DNA from: Hymenobacter jeongseonensis
GTDB lineage: Bacteria > Bacteroidota > Bacteroidia > Cytophagales > Hymenobacteraceae
DNA length: 64,000 bases
Assembly: GCF_015694725.1 (NCBI RefSeq)
Contig: NZ_JADQDQ010000006.1
Span: 62,001-126,000, forward strand
Direction: 5' to 3'
Position numbers and translations under genes: made by a program. Of the stretch, positions 8,991-17,437 are shown one piece after another. Under the pieces are notes generated by a model. It was not told the origin of the DNA, did not search any database, and saw only the letters and a list, made by a program, of their open reading frames with translations. The first letter of the stretch is position 1. Every line of letters begins with the position of its first letter.

Positions 8991-9914
8991 TTAGTGCACC
9001 ACGCTGTAAGGAATTGAGGCTAAGGCTTTCTTCTCAGCCGGCAACTCTACCCCCAGCAGGTCGTGCACGCTAACCCGGATTTTGTTGGAAAGCTGCGTGA
9101 TGGGCAGGTCATTGCTGTCGTAGCCAAACGGGTTTTCGATTTCATTGCCAATCATTTCCAGCCCCAGCATGGCGTAGGCCCCAATCATGGTGATGGGCAC
9201 CATCCACCAGTCGCAGGAATCGACCAGCACAACGGGCATTATCATGATAAAGATGGTAATATAGCATTTTATAAAGAAGCTATACGAATACGGAATGGGG
9301 GTTGACTTGATGCGCTCGCAGGTGCCGTTCACGGCCATCATCGCGAGGTAATGCTGCTTGATGTTGACGAGGTGAATGGGGTCGAAAATCTGCACCTGGC
9401 GGAGTTGCTCCACGCTCTCCATAAGCACGGCGATGATGGTCGAGGCAACGTTTTCGGCTTTTTGCAGGCGCTCGATGATGTCGGGGGTGGCCTCCATCTT
9501 GTCGAAGCGCACCTTGTTGCGCAGGCTGCCTTCGACGGCAATCGGAAAGTTGGAAATGAGGGCCGCGAAGTAGCGGCGGCTGGATTTTGCTTCGCGGGGC
9601 AGCAAGGCATTCATTTCCATGGCCAGCCCGCGGCACTGCGACACCAAAATGCCCCACACTTTGCGGCCTTCGTAGTACCGGTCGTAGGCGGTGTTGGTGC
9701 GGAACACCAGCAGCAAGCTCAGCAGAATGCCCAGAATGGACAGGTATTCGCGGCCGATTTTTACGTTCAGCGTGTGAAAGTCAATGCTGATGACGGCAAC
9801 GGCTGAGCCGTAGAGGCCCACCAACGCTACGCGCTTCAGCAACAAGCGAATAACCGCCGAGGTCTGGAAGTGCCGCAAAGCCCGCCACCAGTCCCCACCT
9901 TGGTAAACAATCAT
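8991..9914 (-). CDS. Bestrophin-family (UPF0187) membrane channel
   Basis: A 307-residue membrane protein of the bacterial bestrophin family, pentameric ion channels with four main helices per subunit. Visible family features are an N-terminal 'DWWRALRHF', the hydrophobic helix followed by 'LLVFRTNTAYDRYYEGRKVWG', and 'NEIENPFGYDSNDLP' near the C-terminal end. The start at 9914 ('MIVYQGGDWW') fits the family; the longer frame begins 21 codons upstream. The upstream region is shared with the divergent DedA gene. Bacterial homologues conduct monovalent ions, but the physiological role is not settled. Confidence 0.9.
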   Translation of the reverse strand: MIVYQGGDWWRALRHFQTSAVIRLLLKRVALVGLYGSAVAVISIDFHTLNVKIGREYLSILGILLSLLLVFRTNTAYDRYYEGRKVWGILVSQCRGLAMEMNALLPREAKSSRRYFAALISNFPIAVEGSLRNKVRFDKMEATPDIIERLQKAENVASTIIAVLMESVEQLRQVQIFDPIHLVNIKQHYLAMMAVNGTCERIKSTPIPYSYSFFIKCYITIFIMIMPVVLVDSCDWWMVPITMIGAYAMLGLEMIGNEIENPFGYDSNDLPITQLSNKIRVSVHDLLGVELPAEKKALASIPYSVVH

Positions 9915-10408
9915 CGTATAGGTATAAATTAAGTCCTGTCCTGCAACGAGAAAGGCGTAGTTGAGGTTGGGCCGCAAAACGCGCGGCTAAGCCTTAAAAA
10001 AGTAAAAGACAAGGCGTACGCCAGCCCCGGCTGCGGGGCCCAACACAGGTCATGCCACATTTTGAATTGCCGTTCTCCCTGGAACTGCTTACGAGAGCGT
10101 CGCTACGCTAAAATCCCTCTCCAATATCGTATCAACCCCTATTTCTCCCCTCGGTATCTACTATAAAAACATTTGAAAATTTATACTCCTATTCCTTTGG
10201 ACTAGAGCAACAAAGGTATAACCCGAAGGGGCGCGCCGCAAAACGTATTCGCCAAATAGTGCTTCTTTCGCCAACTTTAAATTTAACTGAACCGCCGAAA
10301 AACACAACAGTAATTATTACTAAACGGCTGCTAGTTGCCAGTGCGTGCCCCACAGGAAATGCTGATTCGGGCGCTGACGGTTTTCTTTGTGGCTCACTTA
10401 CCTCCGGC
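9915..10408. other. Divergent intergenic region between bestrophin and DedA genes
   Basis: About 490 bases. It contains a short GC hairpin near 10032-10048 (gccccg-gctg-cggggc) and AT-rich blocks near 10140-10180 and 10260-10320 that probably hold the two divergent promoters. No gene, RNA or clear -7/-33 pair was recognised. Confidence 0.5.
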
Positions 10409-11086
10409 ATGGAACTACTTAAGCACTTTTTCGACATTGTTCTGCACCTCGACGTTCACCTCAAACTCCTGGTGAACGAATACGGCAGCCTGACTTACCT
10501 CATTTTGTTCCTCATCATTTTCACCGAGACGGGCGTTATCGTGTTTCCCTTCCTGCCCGGCGACTCCCTGCTGTTTGTGGCCGGCACGTTGGCGGCGCAA
10601 CCAAACCTCCAAACGGGTGAACCGCTGCTGAACGTCGTGATTCTTATTCCCCTCTTGATGGCCGCCGCCTTCATGGGCGACAACCTCAACTACTTCGTGG
10701 GCGACTACTTGGGGCCGCGGGTGTTCCGCGAGAACTACAAGTTCCTCAACCGCAAGTACCTCGACCAGACGCAGGCCTTCTATGCCAAGCACGGCGGCAA
10801 AACCATTATTATGGCGCGTTTCGTCCCCATTGTGCGCACGTTTGCGCCGTTTGTGGCCGGTGTGGGCACCATGACCTACCGCTTTTTTGTAACCTATAGC
10901 ATTGCGGGCGCCGCGCTTTGGGTGATTTCGTTGACCCTGGCCGGCTACTTCTTTGGCAATATTGCCTGGGTGCAGAAAAACTTCACCCTGGTTATTTACG
11001 GCATCATTCTGCTCTCCATCCTGCCGCCGTTGTGGTCGTTCATCAAAGGCAAGCTGAGCCCACAACCCGTGGCCGACGGCCAATAA
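10409..11086 (+). CDS. dedA: DedA-family inner-membrane protein
   Basis: A 225-residue polytopic protein of the DedA/VTT family. Family signatures are 'ETGVIVFPFLPGDSLLFVAG' near residue 36, 'GDNLNYFVGDYLG' near 90 and 'GGKTIIMARFVPIVRTFAPF' near 130, the last carrying the arginines needed for function in E. coli YqjA and YghB. Members are membrane transporters implicated in undecaprenyl-phosphate or phospholipid translocation and proton-dependent homeostasis. The start at 10409 was chosen because the family normally begins just before the first amphipathic segment; the 50 extra residues of the longer frame are polar and untypical. A terminator follows the stop, so it is probably monocistronic. 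Confidence 0.9.
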   Translation: MELLKHFFDIVLHLDVHLKLLVNEYGSLTYLILFLIIFTETGVIVFPFLPGDSLLFVAGTLAAQPNLQTGEPLLNVVILIPLLMAAAFMGDNLNYFVGDYLGPRVFRENYKFLNRKYLDQTQAFYAKHGGKTIIMARFVPIVRTFAPFVAGVGTMTYRFFVTYSIAGAALWVISLTLAGYFFGNIAWVQKNFTLVIYGIILLSILPPLWSFIKGKLSPQPVADGQ

Positions 11087-11132
11087 GAACATTGCATTCA
11101 GTAATTCTTATAAATTGTAATTTGCTGATAGA

Positions 11133-11169
11133 GCCGTCCCGCCATTCCAGTGACCGGGGCGGCTTTTTT
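11133..11169 (+). terminator. Intrinsic terminator after the DedA gene
   Basis: A 9-bp stem (gccgtcccg/cggggcggc, one G-T wobble) is followed by a run of six T residues, 40 bases upstream of the shikimate dehydrogenase start. Confidence 0.8.
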
Positions 11170-11210
11170 GTGTTATTTTGGGGCGTTTTCCTGTTCCTAG
11201 AGTTCCATCT

Positions 11211-11954
11211 ATGCGTCAGTTCGGGCTTATTGGCCGCACCCTCAGTCACTCGTTTTCGCAGACGTATTTCACCCAAAAGTTTTACTCGCTGCAGCTAGCC
11301 AACCATCAGTACGAGTTGTTTGAGTTGGCCACGATTGGGGAACTGCCCGAACTGCTGGCCACCCACCCCGACCTGGTGGGCCTGAATGTGACCGTACCGT
11401 ACAAGGAAATGGTGGTGCCGTACCTCGACGACCTGGCGCCTTCGGCCAGCCGCGTGGGCGCGGTGAACGTGATTGAGCGTACGGCCGAAGGACGTTTGGT
11501 GGGCCACAACACGGATTATATCGGCTTTCGGGATTCGTTGCGCACCTTCTGCCCGCTGCGTGGAGAAGCGGCGCGGGCGCTGGTGCTGGGCACTGGCGGC
11601 GCGGCCAAGGCAGTGGAAGTGGCCCTGCGCGAGCTGAACATCCCTTATTGGAACGTAACGCGCAACCTGATGGGCCCCGGCCTGACGTACGATGACCTCA
11701 CGCCCCAGCTCCTGGCTTCGCACCGCCTCATCATCAACGCCACGCCGGTAGGCACGTTTCCCAACTCCGACGAATGCCCGCGGCTGCCTTACCACGCCCT
11801 CACCGACGAGCATTACCTCTACGACTTGGTGTACAATCCCATGGAAACCTTGTTCATGGCCAAAGGCAAGGAAGCCGGGGCACAGGTCAAAAACGGTTTC
11901 GAAATGCTGTGCCTGCAAGCCGAGGCCGCCTGGGACATTTGGAATAGCAAATAA
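11211..11954 (+). CDS. aroE: Shikimate dehydrogenase
   Basis: A 247-residue NADP-dependent enzyme that reduces 3-dehydroshikimate to shikimate in aromatic amino acid synthesis. The shikimate-binding serines appear in 'RTLSHSFSQTYF', the catalytic lysine in 'NVTVPYKE' and the aspartate in 'GHNTDYIGF'. The nucleotide-binding loop is 'GTGGAAKAV', followed by 'INATPVG', 'DLVYNPMET' and the closing 'NGFEMLCLQAEAAW'. All active-site residues seem present. The start at 11211 ('MRQFGLIG') matches the family. It has its own upstream terminator-promoter interval, so it appears to be transcribed alone. It is somewhat shorter than E. coli AroE (272 residues), as is usual in Bacteroidota. Confidence 0.95.
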   Translation: MRQFGLIGRTLSHSFSQTYFTQKFYSLQLANHQYELFELATIGELPELLATHPDLVGLNVTVPYKEMVVPYLDDLAPSASRVGAVNVIERTAEGRLVGHNTDYIGFRDSLRTFCPLRGEAARALVLGTGGAAKAVEVALRELNIPYWNVTRNLMGPGLTYDDLTPQLLASHRLIINATPVGTFPNSDECPRLPYHALTDEHYLYDLVYNPMETLFMAKGKEAGAQVKNGFEMLCLQAEAAWDIWNSK

Positions 11955-11959
11955 GTAAA

Positions 11960-11999
11960 GAGCGGGAGTAACCGCCCCGAAGGATGGCCACTCCCGCTC
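11960..11999. terminator. Hairpin between convergent aroE and serine hydrolase genes
   Basis: A perfect 10-bp inverted repeat (gagcgggagt/actcccgctc) with a 20-base loop lies between two convergent stops. There is no clear T run on the + side, so termination strength is uncertain. Confidence 0.55.
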
Positions 12000-12008
12000 C
12001 GTGTGGAC

Positions 12009-13445
12009 TTACTGAATTTTAGCCGCCAGCTGGTCGTGGCCGCCCTGGTGCAGAATGAGTTGAGCCACCTGCCCTTTGTCGTTTTTGGCAAATTCCACTT
12101 GCGCAGGCACTCCTTTCAGGGCAAAGAGCACCGGCGAGGCAGCTTCGGTTTCGAACTCCGACTGACCGGTGGCCTGCACGAACAGCTTGCCGCCCTGCTG
12201 CCGCACGGCAATGCGAAAGCTGGGCGACAGCTCGTACACGCCCACGTAGGAGTTGAGAGCCGCTTCACTCACCGCGACCGCCGCCGCAGAAGCTGGAGCG
12301 GGGCCAGCTACGGCAGCGGGCAGCGTGGCGGGCTGGTGGTTGAGAATGCGGAGCAGGCCCCGGCGCAGCTCCGGCAACGAGTTGCCGCTGTGGTTGTCGA
12401 GCAGAATGATGAGCTGCTGGCTTTGCGGCACGCGCACCATGTAGGACTTAAAGCCGTTGATGCCGCCGTTGTGCTCCTGCAGCCCGATGGTTTCGGGGCC
12501 CATTTTCGCGTTCATCACCATCCAGCCGTAGGCATAATTGTCTTTTACGGGGGTGAAGAGCAGTTTTTTGCTGGCAGCGGATAGCACTTTAGTACCATTC
12601 AGAGCTTGGTTCCAGCGGTACATATCGGCCACGGTGGAGGTGATGGCCCCGGCGGCGTAAGGCACGGTCATGTCGAGTGGGCTGGTATTTACAAGGCCCT
12701 TGGCAGTGGCCTGGTAACCGGCGGCGCGGCGCCGGTCAGCGGGTTCAAGGGCGTCGTAGGCGGTGGATTTCATTTTGAGGGGCCGGGCAATGTTTTCCTG
12801 GAACACCTGAGCGTACGGCTTACCCGTCACCTTTTCGATGATGGCGCCCAGCAGCACGTAGCCGGAGTTGCTGTACTGAAACTGCGCGCCGGGCACGAAC
12901 TGCAGGGGCAGCGCCGCGAAGAGCGCCACCAGTTGCGCAGGTTCCTGATGCGTGCGCATAATGTCGGGACCGAAATTGGGCAGGGCCGTGTAATCGGGCA
13001 GGCCGGCCGTGTGCGACAGCAGGTGGTGCAGGGTAATCTGGGAGCCGGCCGGCTGGGGATACGTGGGCAGGTAATCCGAGACTTTGCCATCGAGCCGGAG
13101 TTGGCCTTTTTCAACCAGCTGCAACACCAGCGCCGCCGTGAACTGCTTGGTGAGGGAGCCGATGCGGAACTTGGTGTCGGGCCCGTTGAGCACTTGCTGC
13201 TCGCGGTTGGCCAGGCCGTAGCCTTTTTGCAGCAACACCTTGCCTTTCTCAGCCACCAGCGCTGAGCCGTTGAAGAAGCCGGCCTGCTGGAATTGCTGCA
13301 CGTAGGCGTCGAGCTGCTGCTGGGTGGTGGCGCTGGCGGCTGCTTTGGGGGCACTGGCGGCTGATTGAGCTTGGCTTTGGGCGGGAGCAAGCAAACCAAG
13401 AAACAGGAGGCCGGTGCAAGCTGCGGAGTGGAAGAGCATTTTCAT
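12009..13445 (-). CDS. Beta-lactamase-family serine hydrolase with DUF3471-like C-terminus
   Basis: A 478-residue exported serine hydrolase of the class C beta-lactamase / D-aminopeptidase fold. The catalytic 'SLTKQF' gives the SxxK motif, followed by 'YSNSGY' (YxN) and 'EHNGGINGF' in place of the KTG/HxG motif. The last ~90 residues form a separate beta domain ('YVGVYELSPSFRIAV') like DUF3471. The start at 13445 opens a clear signal peptide ('FHSAACTGLLFLGLLAPAQSQAQ'); 53 further codons upstream are open but unlike any leader. The substrate may be a peptide, an ester or a D-amino-acid compound, and resistance to beta-lactams should not be assumed. An alanine-rich linker follows the signal peptide. 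Confidence 0.88.
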   Translation of the reverse strand: MKMLFHSAACTGLLFLGLLAPAQSQAQSAASAPKAAASATTQQQLDAYVQQFQQAGFFNGSALVAEKGKVLLQKGYGLANREQQVLNGPDTKFRIGSLTKQFTAALVLQLVEKGQLRLDGKVSDYLPTYPQPAGSQITLHHLLSHTAGLPDYTALPNFGPDIMRTHQEPAQLVALFAALPLQFVPGAQFQYSNSGYVLLGAIIEKVTGKPYAQVFQENIARPLKMKSTAYDALEPADRRRAAGYQATAKGLVNTSPLDMTVPYAAGAITSTVADMYRWNQALNGTKVLSAASKKLLFTPVKDNYAYGWMVMNAKMGPETIGLQEHNGGINGFKSYMVRVPQSQQLIILLDNHSGNSLPELRRGLLRILNHQPATLPAAVAGPAPASAAAVAVSEAALNSYVGVYELSPSFRIAVRQQGGKLFVQATGQSEFETEAASPVLFALKGVPAQVEFAKNDKGQVAQLILHQGGHDQLAAKIQ

Positions 13446-13722
13446 GGTGAGAACTGGTGAAAAAGTGAGGTGTGAGTGAGGTGATGCTGAAATCTGAGGC
13501 AAACCTAAAGGCCCAAAAATCCCGGCAAACGCCTTATCAACCAACCCACCCACGCCTCCCTGAAACGCCCGCTTTTGGACCTTAAACGCCGTTTTCATGT
13601 CCACAACTTTCTCCTTGCATCAAAGCCGCGGATTGGTGCCGCTGGCGGGGGCGTTGGGCCGCGCGCTGGGGGCGTTGGTTGAAATGCGGCCGGGAGTTTT
13701 TTGACACGGGCTACCTTTCGGC

Positions 13723-14925
13723 GTGGATAATACTCTTACTTCTCCGGCGGCTCCCGCATCGATTGCTCCCGCGCTGGCCCCCGCTTCCGGCTCCTGGCGG
13801 GCCCGCGCCTTCGGCCATTTCAACTGGTGGCCGCGCGCTCAGGAAACCACGGCCGTGCCGTGGTGGGCGCACGCGCTGCTGCTGTTTGTGCTGCTGAGCA
13901 TCGACGTGCTGCTGTATTATGCCACACTTATCAACCCCAAAAGCAGCGTCCGCATTGACCTGGTGTGGTATGTGCGCAACGGCGCGCTGGATGCGCTGAC
14001 CGCGGCGCTGTTCTACTGGAACTGGGCCGTGCTGTTTCCGCGCACGCTGGCGCATGGCCGCATGGACCGCTACCTGGTGGCAGCCGCGGCATCGGCGGCG
14101 GTGTTTACGCTGCTGCGCATGGCCACCTCCAATTTGGTGTACTACGCCATGAGCACCAACGACCCGGATTTGAGCACGCACTTCGGGTCGCTGTTTGCCA
14201 TGTTGTGGGCGGGCGGGCTGGTTACCGTGGCCGCCAGCTCGGGGCTGCGCATCACCCTCGACTACCTCCAGAGCCAGCGCCAGCGCCGCGAGTTGGAGCG
14301 ACAGCACCTGCTCACAGAGCTGGCCATGCTCAAAACCCAAATCAATCCGCACTTTCTTTTCAACACCCTCAACAACATCTACTCCCTCACCAGCCGCAAA
14401 TCGGACCGCGCGCCGGAAGCCGTGTTGCGCCTGGCCGAAAGCATGCGCTACCTCCTTTATGAAAGCAGCGCCGACACCGTGCCCCTGAGCCAGGAACTGG
14501 CCCACCTGCGCAGCTTCCTGGATTTGCAGCGCCTGCGCTTGCCCCAGGCCGAAGCCGATGCGGCCATCGTGCTCCACACCTTCGGCTCCACCGACCTCAC
14601 CTTTCCGGTGGCCCCGCTCCTGCTGTTGCCCTTGGTCGAAAACGCGTTCAAGCACGGCGACCTGGCGGCCCGCCCCGAGGCCATCCGCATTGAACTGGAG
14701 CTGCTGGGCGAAGAGCTGCACTTCTCGGTGCACAACTACGTGGGGGCCGCCGCCGACCTGCCCACCCAACCCGGTGGCCTAGGGCTGCACAACCTGCGCC
14801 GGCGCCTGGAACTGCTGTACCCGGGGCGCCACGCGCTGCACGTGCGCACGCTACCGGGCGAGTACGCCGTGGAACTGGTCTTGCAAGGAGCCGCCAATCG
14901 GCTGACGGCGCCGCGCCGCAGCTAG
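13723..14925 (+). CDS. LytS/YehU-type sensor histidine kinase
   Basis: A 400-residue membrane kinase. The N-terminal ~170 residues hold about four transmembrane helices without an obvious periplasmic sensor domain. A short coiled coil leads to the His_kinase domain, with 'INPHFLFNTLNNIYSL' near residue 210 carrying the phosphoacceptor histidine. The ATPase part shows 'LPLVENAFKHG' (N box) and 'GGLGLHNLRRRLELLYP' (G box). The start is a GTG; a stop codon lies seven codons upstream in frame, so no longer version exists. The gene for a LytTR response regulator begins 40 bases downstream, forming a classic Bacteroidota LytS/LytTR pair. The signal sensed and the target genes are not evident. Confidence 0.92.
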   Translation: MDNTLTSPAAPASIAPALAPASGSWRARAFGHFNWWPRAQETTAVPWWAHALLLFVLLSIDVLLYYATLINPKSSVRIDLVWYVRNGALDALTAALFYWNWAVLFPRTLAHGRMDRYLVAAAASAAVFTLLRMATSNLVYYAMSTNDPDLSTHFGSLFAMLWAGGLVTVAASSGLRITLDYLQSQRQRRELERQHLLTELAMLKTQINPHFLFNTLNNIYSLTSRKSDRAPEAVLRLAESMRYLLYESSADTVPLSQELAHLRSFLDLQRLRLPQAEADAAIVLHTFGSTDLTFPVAPLLLLPLVENAFKHGDLAARPEAIRIELELLGEELHFSVHNYVGAAADLPTQPGGLGLHNLRRRLELLYPGRHALHVRTLPGEYAVELVLQGAANRLTAPRRS

Positions 14926-14965
14926 GAATCCCGCTTTATTTGCTGGCTCATTCCCTGACTACTGC

Positions 14966-15724
14966 ATGCAACGCCTGACCTGCGCCATCCTCGACGACGA
15001 ACCGCTGGCCCTCGACCTCCTGGCCGACTACTGTGCCCAAATACCGTTTCTGGAACTACGCGGGCAATTTCACGACGCGTTGGTGGGCCTGGCATTCTTG
15101 CAGGACCACCCCGTGGATGTGGTGTTTATCGACATTCACATGCCGCGCCTCACCGGCTTGCAGCTGGTGCAGCTGCTGCCCAGTCCGGGGCCGCGCATCG
15201 TCTTCACCACGGCCTATGACCAGTACGCGGTGCAGAGCTACACCCTCAATGCCACCGATTACCTGCTCAAGCCCATTGCCTTTGAGCGGTTTTTACAGGC
15301 CGTGACCAAAGTGCGGCAGGCACTGCCGCACGCGGCTACTGCCGTGGCCACTGCCCCTGCGGCCGCGCCGGTAGAAGTGGTCGTAGCCGCTGCTGCGCCC
15401 ACCGATGCCATGTTTGTTAAAAACGAGCACCGCCTGCAACGCGTGGCCTTCGATGATATTCTGTACATCGAAGGCATGAAGGAATACTTGCTGCTGCACA
15501 CGGCATCAGCCGGCAAAATCCTCACCCTCCAATCGTTCCGCCGCGTGGAGGAAGTGCTGCCGCCCGAGCGGTTTGCGCGCATCCATAAATCCTTTCTGGT
15601 GGCGCTCAGCCGCATCGAGCACGTGGAGCGCGGCAAGGTGCAGGTGGCCGGCCGGCTACTGCCCGTGGGCGACACGTACCGCGAGTCGTTCGGCGAATTG
15701 ATTCGGGCGCACAACCAATTATAA
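14966..15724 (+). CDS. LytTR-family response regulator
   Basis: A 252-residue regulator. The receiver domain has the acidic pair in 'AILDDEPLA', the phosphoacceptor aspartate in 'VVFIDIHMP', the threonine in 'VFTTAYD' and the lysine in 'DYLLKPI'. An alanine/valine-rich linker (about residues 120-145) leads to a LytTR DNA-binding domain ('VKNEHRLQRVAFDDILYIEG' through 'ARIHKSFLVALSRIEHVE'). It is the cognate partner of the adjacent LytS-type kinase. LytTR domains bind direct repeats upstream of targets; none was identified here. A strong terminator follows. Confidence 0.93.
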   Translation: MQRLTCAILDDEPLALDLLADYCAQIPFLELRGQFHDALVGLAFLQDHPVDVVFIDIHMPRLTGLQLVQLLPSPGPRIVFTTAYDQYAVQSYTLNATDYLLKPIAFERFLQAVTKVRQALPHAATAVATAPAAAPVEVVVAAAAPTDAMFVKNEHRLQRVAFDDILYIEGMKEYLLLHTASAGKILTLQSFRRVEEVLPPERFARIHKSFLVALSRIEHVERGKVQVAGRLLPVGDTYRESFGELIRAHNQL

Positions 15725-15733
15725 ATGATTGAA

Positions 15734-15774
15734 AAAGGCCGTTCTGCTGCAGCAAGTTCAGCAGGACGGCCTTT
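15734..15774. terminator. Bidirectional terminator between LytTR gene and wrbA
   Basis: A long, nearly perfect inverted repeat with arms aaaggccgttctgctg/cagcaggacggccttt lies between convergent genes and gives A/T tracts on both sides. Confidence 0.85.
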
Positions 15775-15791
15775 CACACTAGCCTTAAAGT

Positions 15792-16406
15792 TTACTTCGC
15801 GGCCAGCTTTTTGGCGATTTCGGCGGTGTGCTTGCCTTGGTAGCGGGCGCCCTCCAGCTCATTTTCGCTGGGCTGCCGCTCGCCTTTGCCCCCGGCCACG
15901 GTGCTGGCGCCGTAGGGCGTGCCGCCGCTTACTTCTTCGTGGCCCATCTGGCCCTGCCAGGCGTAAGGCAAGCCCACAATTACGAAGCCCAGGTGCAGCA
16001 ACTCGGTGTGAAAGGACCGCAGCGTGGTTTCCTGCCCGCCGTGCTGGGTGGCCGTGCTCACGAAGGCGCCGCCGGCCTTTCCCACCAGCGCGCCGTTGGC
16101 CCACAAGGCCCCGGTGCCATCCAGGAAGGCTTGCATCTGGCTGCACAGGTTGCCGTAGCGGGTGGGCGTGCCGAAGAGGATGGCATCGTACTCAGTCAGC
16201 TCCTCGGGCGTGGCCACGGGCAGGTGCGAAAAGGCCTTTTGGGCTTCGGTTGCACCAATTTGGTCCAGCAGCTCTTTGGACAGGGTTTCGGGCACGCGCT
16301 TAATCACGACTTCGTTGCCGGCTACTTGGCGGGCGCCTTCGGCAATGGCTTCGGCTAGCTTCCAGACGTGGCCATACGTGGAATAAAACAGCACAAGGGT
16401 CTTCAT
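15792..16406 (-). CDS. wrbA: NAD(P)H:quinone oxidoreductase, WrbA type IV
   Basis: A 204-residue flavodoxin-like protein that carries out two-electron reduction of quinones with FMN, avoiding semiquinone radicals. The FMN phosphate loop is '[19 protein letters not shown]', and the insert typical of WrbA reads '[19 protein letters not shown]'. Later segments are '[20 protein letters not shown]', '[10 protein letters not shown]' and '[10 protein letters not shown]', all characteristic of the family. The start at 16406 fits the family; the longer frame adds a phenylalanine-rich stretch of 17 residues that is not conserved. It is cytoplasmic. It sits alone, convergent with the LytTR gene and divergent from the sigma factor. 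Confidence 0.95.
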   Translation of the reverse strand: MKTLVLFYSTYGHVWKLAEAIAEGARQVAGNEVVIKRVPETLSKELLDQIGATEAQKAFSHLPVATPEELTEYDAILFGTPTRYGNLCSQMQAFLDGTGALWANGALVGKAGGAFVSTATQHGGQETTLRSFHTELLHLGFVIVGLPYAWQGQMGHEEVSGGTPYGASTVAGGKGERQPSENELEGARYQGKHTAEIAKKLAAK

Positions 16407-16786
16407 AAATAAACGGAAAAGGGTTGGGAAAATGGAAAAGAAGGAGCAGAAGCTCAACTATTGGATACGGGCTTTTGGTGAAAAGGGCGAACCAGAACGG
16501 TAGCAATGCTGTGCCGCTGTTGCCCATGCTCCGATTTGGTCCCGGCGGTTGTTTCGCAGGGAGGTAATATCTTGGGGGGCGGGAGCTCCGCGTGGCCCGG
16601 AGCGGTAATTTTTCAGGCTGTTTTAACACGTTTTGCCAGCGGTTGCAACCTTTTGGCGCCCGCCTGCATCCAGAAGCAGCGGGCCCCCTACTGGCCGCGC
16701 GGTCTTCGCTTGATGTGCCTTTCTATGCTGCAGAAAATGACCTTCTCTACCACTCTTCCCGCCGGCAGGAGCTCCCGGCTGTCGGC
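16407..16786. other. Divergent region between wrbA and the sigma factor gene
   Basis: About 380 bases. The sigma factor frame stays open through much of it (from 16592), but the added residues do not resemble sigma factors. Apart from presumed promoters, nothing was recognised. Confidence 0.4.
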
Positions 16787-17437
16787 ATGAGCGCCGCAAC
16801 GTGGTTTGCGTTCGGGGCCGACGACGTGCTGCCCGACGCCGCGCCCGTTGCCCCGCGCCTGACGGCCAGCCGCGCCGCCACCGCCGGCCCGCCCACCGAA
16901 GCCGAGCTGATTGACGGCTGCCTGCGCGGCCGCCAGCTGGCGCAAAAACTGCTCTACGACAAGTACGCCGGCAAAATGATGGCCGTGTGCCTGCGCTACG
17001 CCCAAACCACGTTCGAAGCCGAAGACGTGCTGCAGGAAGGCTTTCTGACGGTGTTCCGCACCCTGGCCAGCTTCCGGCGCGAATGCCCGCTGGAGTTTTG
17101 GATTCGCCGCATCATGATTAACGCCGCCCTGCGCCAGCACCGCCGCAACGCCTCGCTGGTAGCGGTGAGCGACGGCGAGTATCCGCAAACCTTGGCCAGC
17201 GAAGAATTTACCCTCAGCAATTATAACTTCCAGGAGCTGTTGCAAATGGTGCAAGAACTGGCGCCGCGCTACCGCATGGTCTTCAACCTCTACGCCATTG
17301 AAGGCTACAACCACAAAGAAATCGGAGAACTATTGGGCATTACCGAGGGCACGAGCAAGTCGCAATACTCCCGGGCCCGGGTAATCTTACAAACTAAACT
17401 GGAGCGCCTGAGTGCTCCAACCCGCCATGTCAACTAA
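16787..17437 (+). CDS. ECF-type RNA polymerase sigma-70 factor
   Basis: A 216-residue extracytoplasmic-function sigma factor. Region 2 runs from 'EAELIDGCLRGRQLAQKLLYDKY' to 'EDVLQEGFLTVFRTLASFR' and 'PLEFWIRRIMINAALRQHRR'. Region 4 contains 'APRYRMVFNLYAIEGYNHKE' and the HTH 'IGELLGITEGTSKSQYSRAR'. The start at 16787 leaves a ~45-residue N-terminal extension before region 2; the open frame upstream is longer but not conserved. Its last codons overlap by 11 bases with the start of the next gene, whose N-terminus looks like an anti-sigma partner, so the two are translationally coupled. The genes it transcribes are not identifiable here. Confidence 0.92.
   Translation: MSAATWFAFGADDVLPDAAPVAPRLTASRAATAGPPTEAELIDGCLRGRQLAQKLLYDKYAGKMMAVCLRYAQTTFEAEDVLQEGFLTVFRTLASFRRECPLEFWIRRIMINAALRQHRRNASLVAVSDGEYPQTLASEEFTLSNYNFQELLQMVQELAPRYRMVFNLYAIEGYNHKEIGELLGITEGTSKSQYSRARVILQTKLERLSAPTRHVN

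Noticed and set aside
12009..13445. Annotation as an antibiotic-resistance beta-lactamase
   Set aside because: The SxxK and YxN motifs are shared by many peptidases and esterases of this fold. The extra C-terminal DUF3471-like domain and lack of other resistance context argue for a general serine hydrolase.
16592..16786. N-terminal extension of the ECF sigma factor by 65 residues
   Set aside because: The added residues are unlike sigma factors and rich in Cys/His/Arg. The ATG at 16787 gives a normal ECF architecture.
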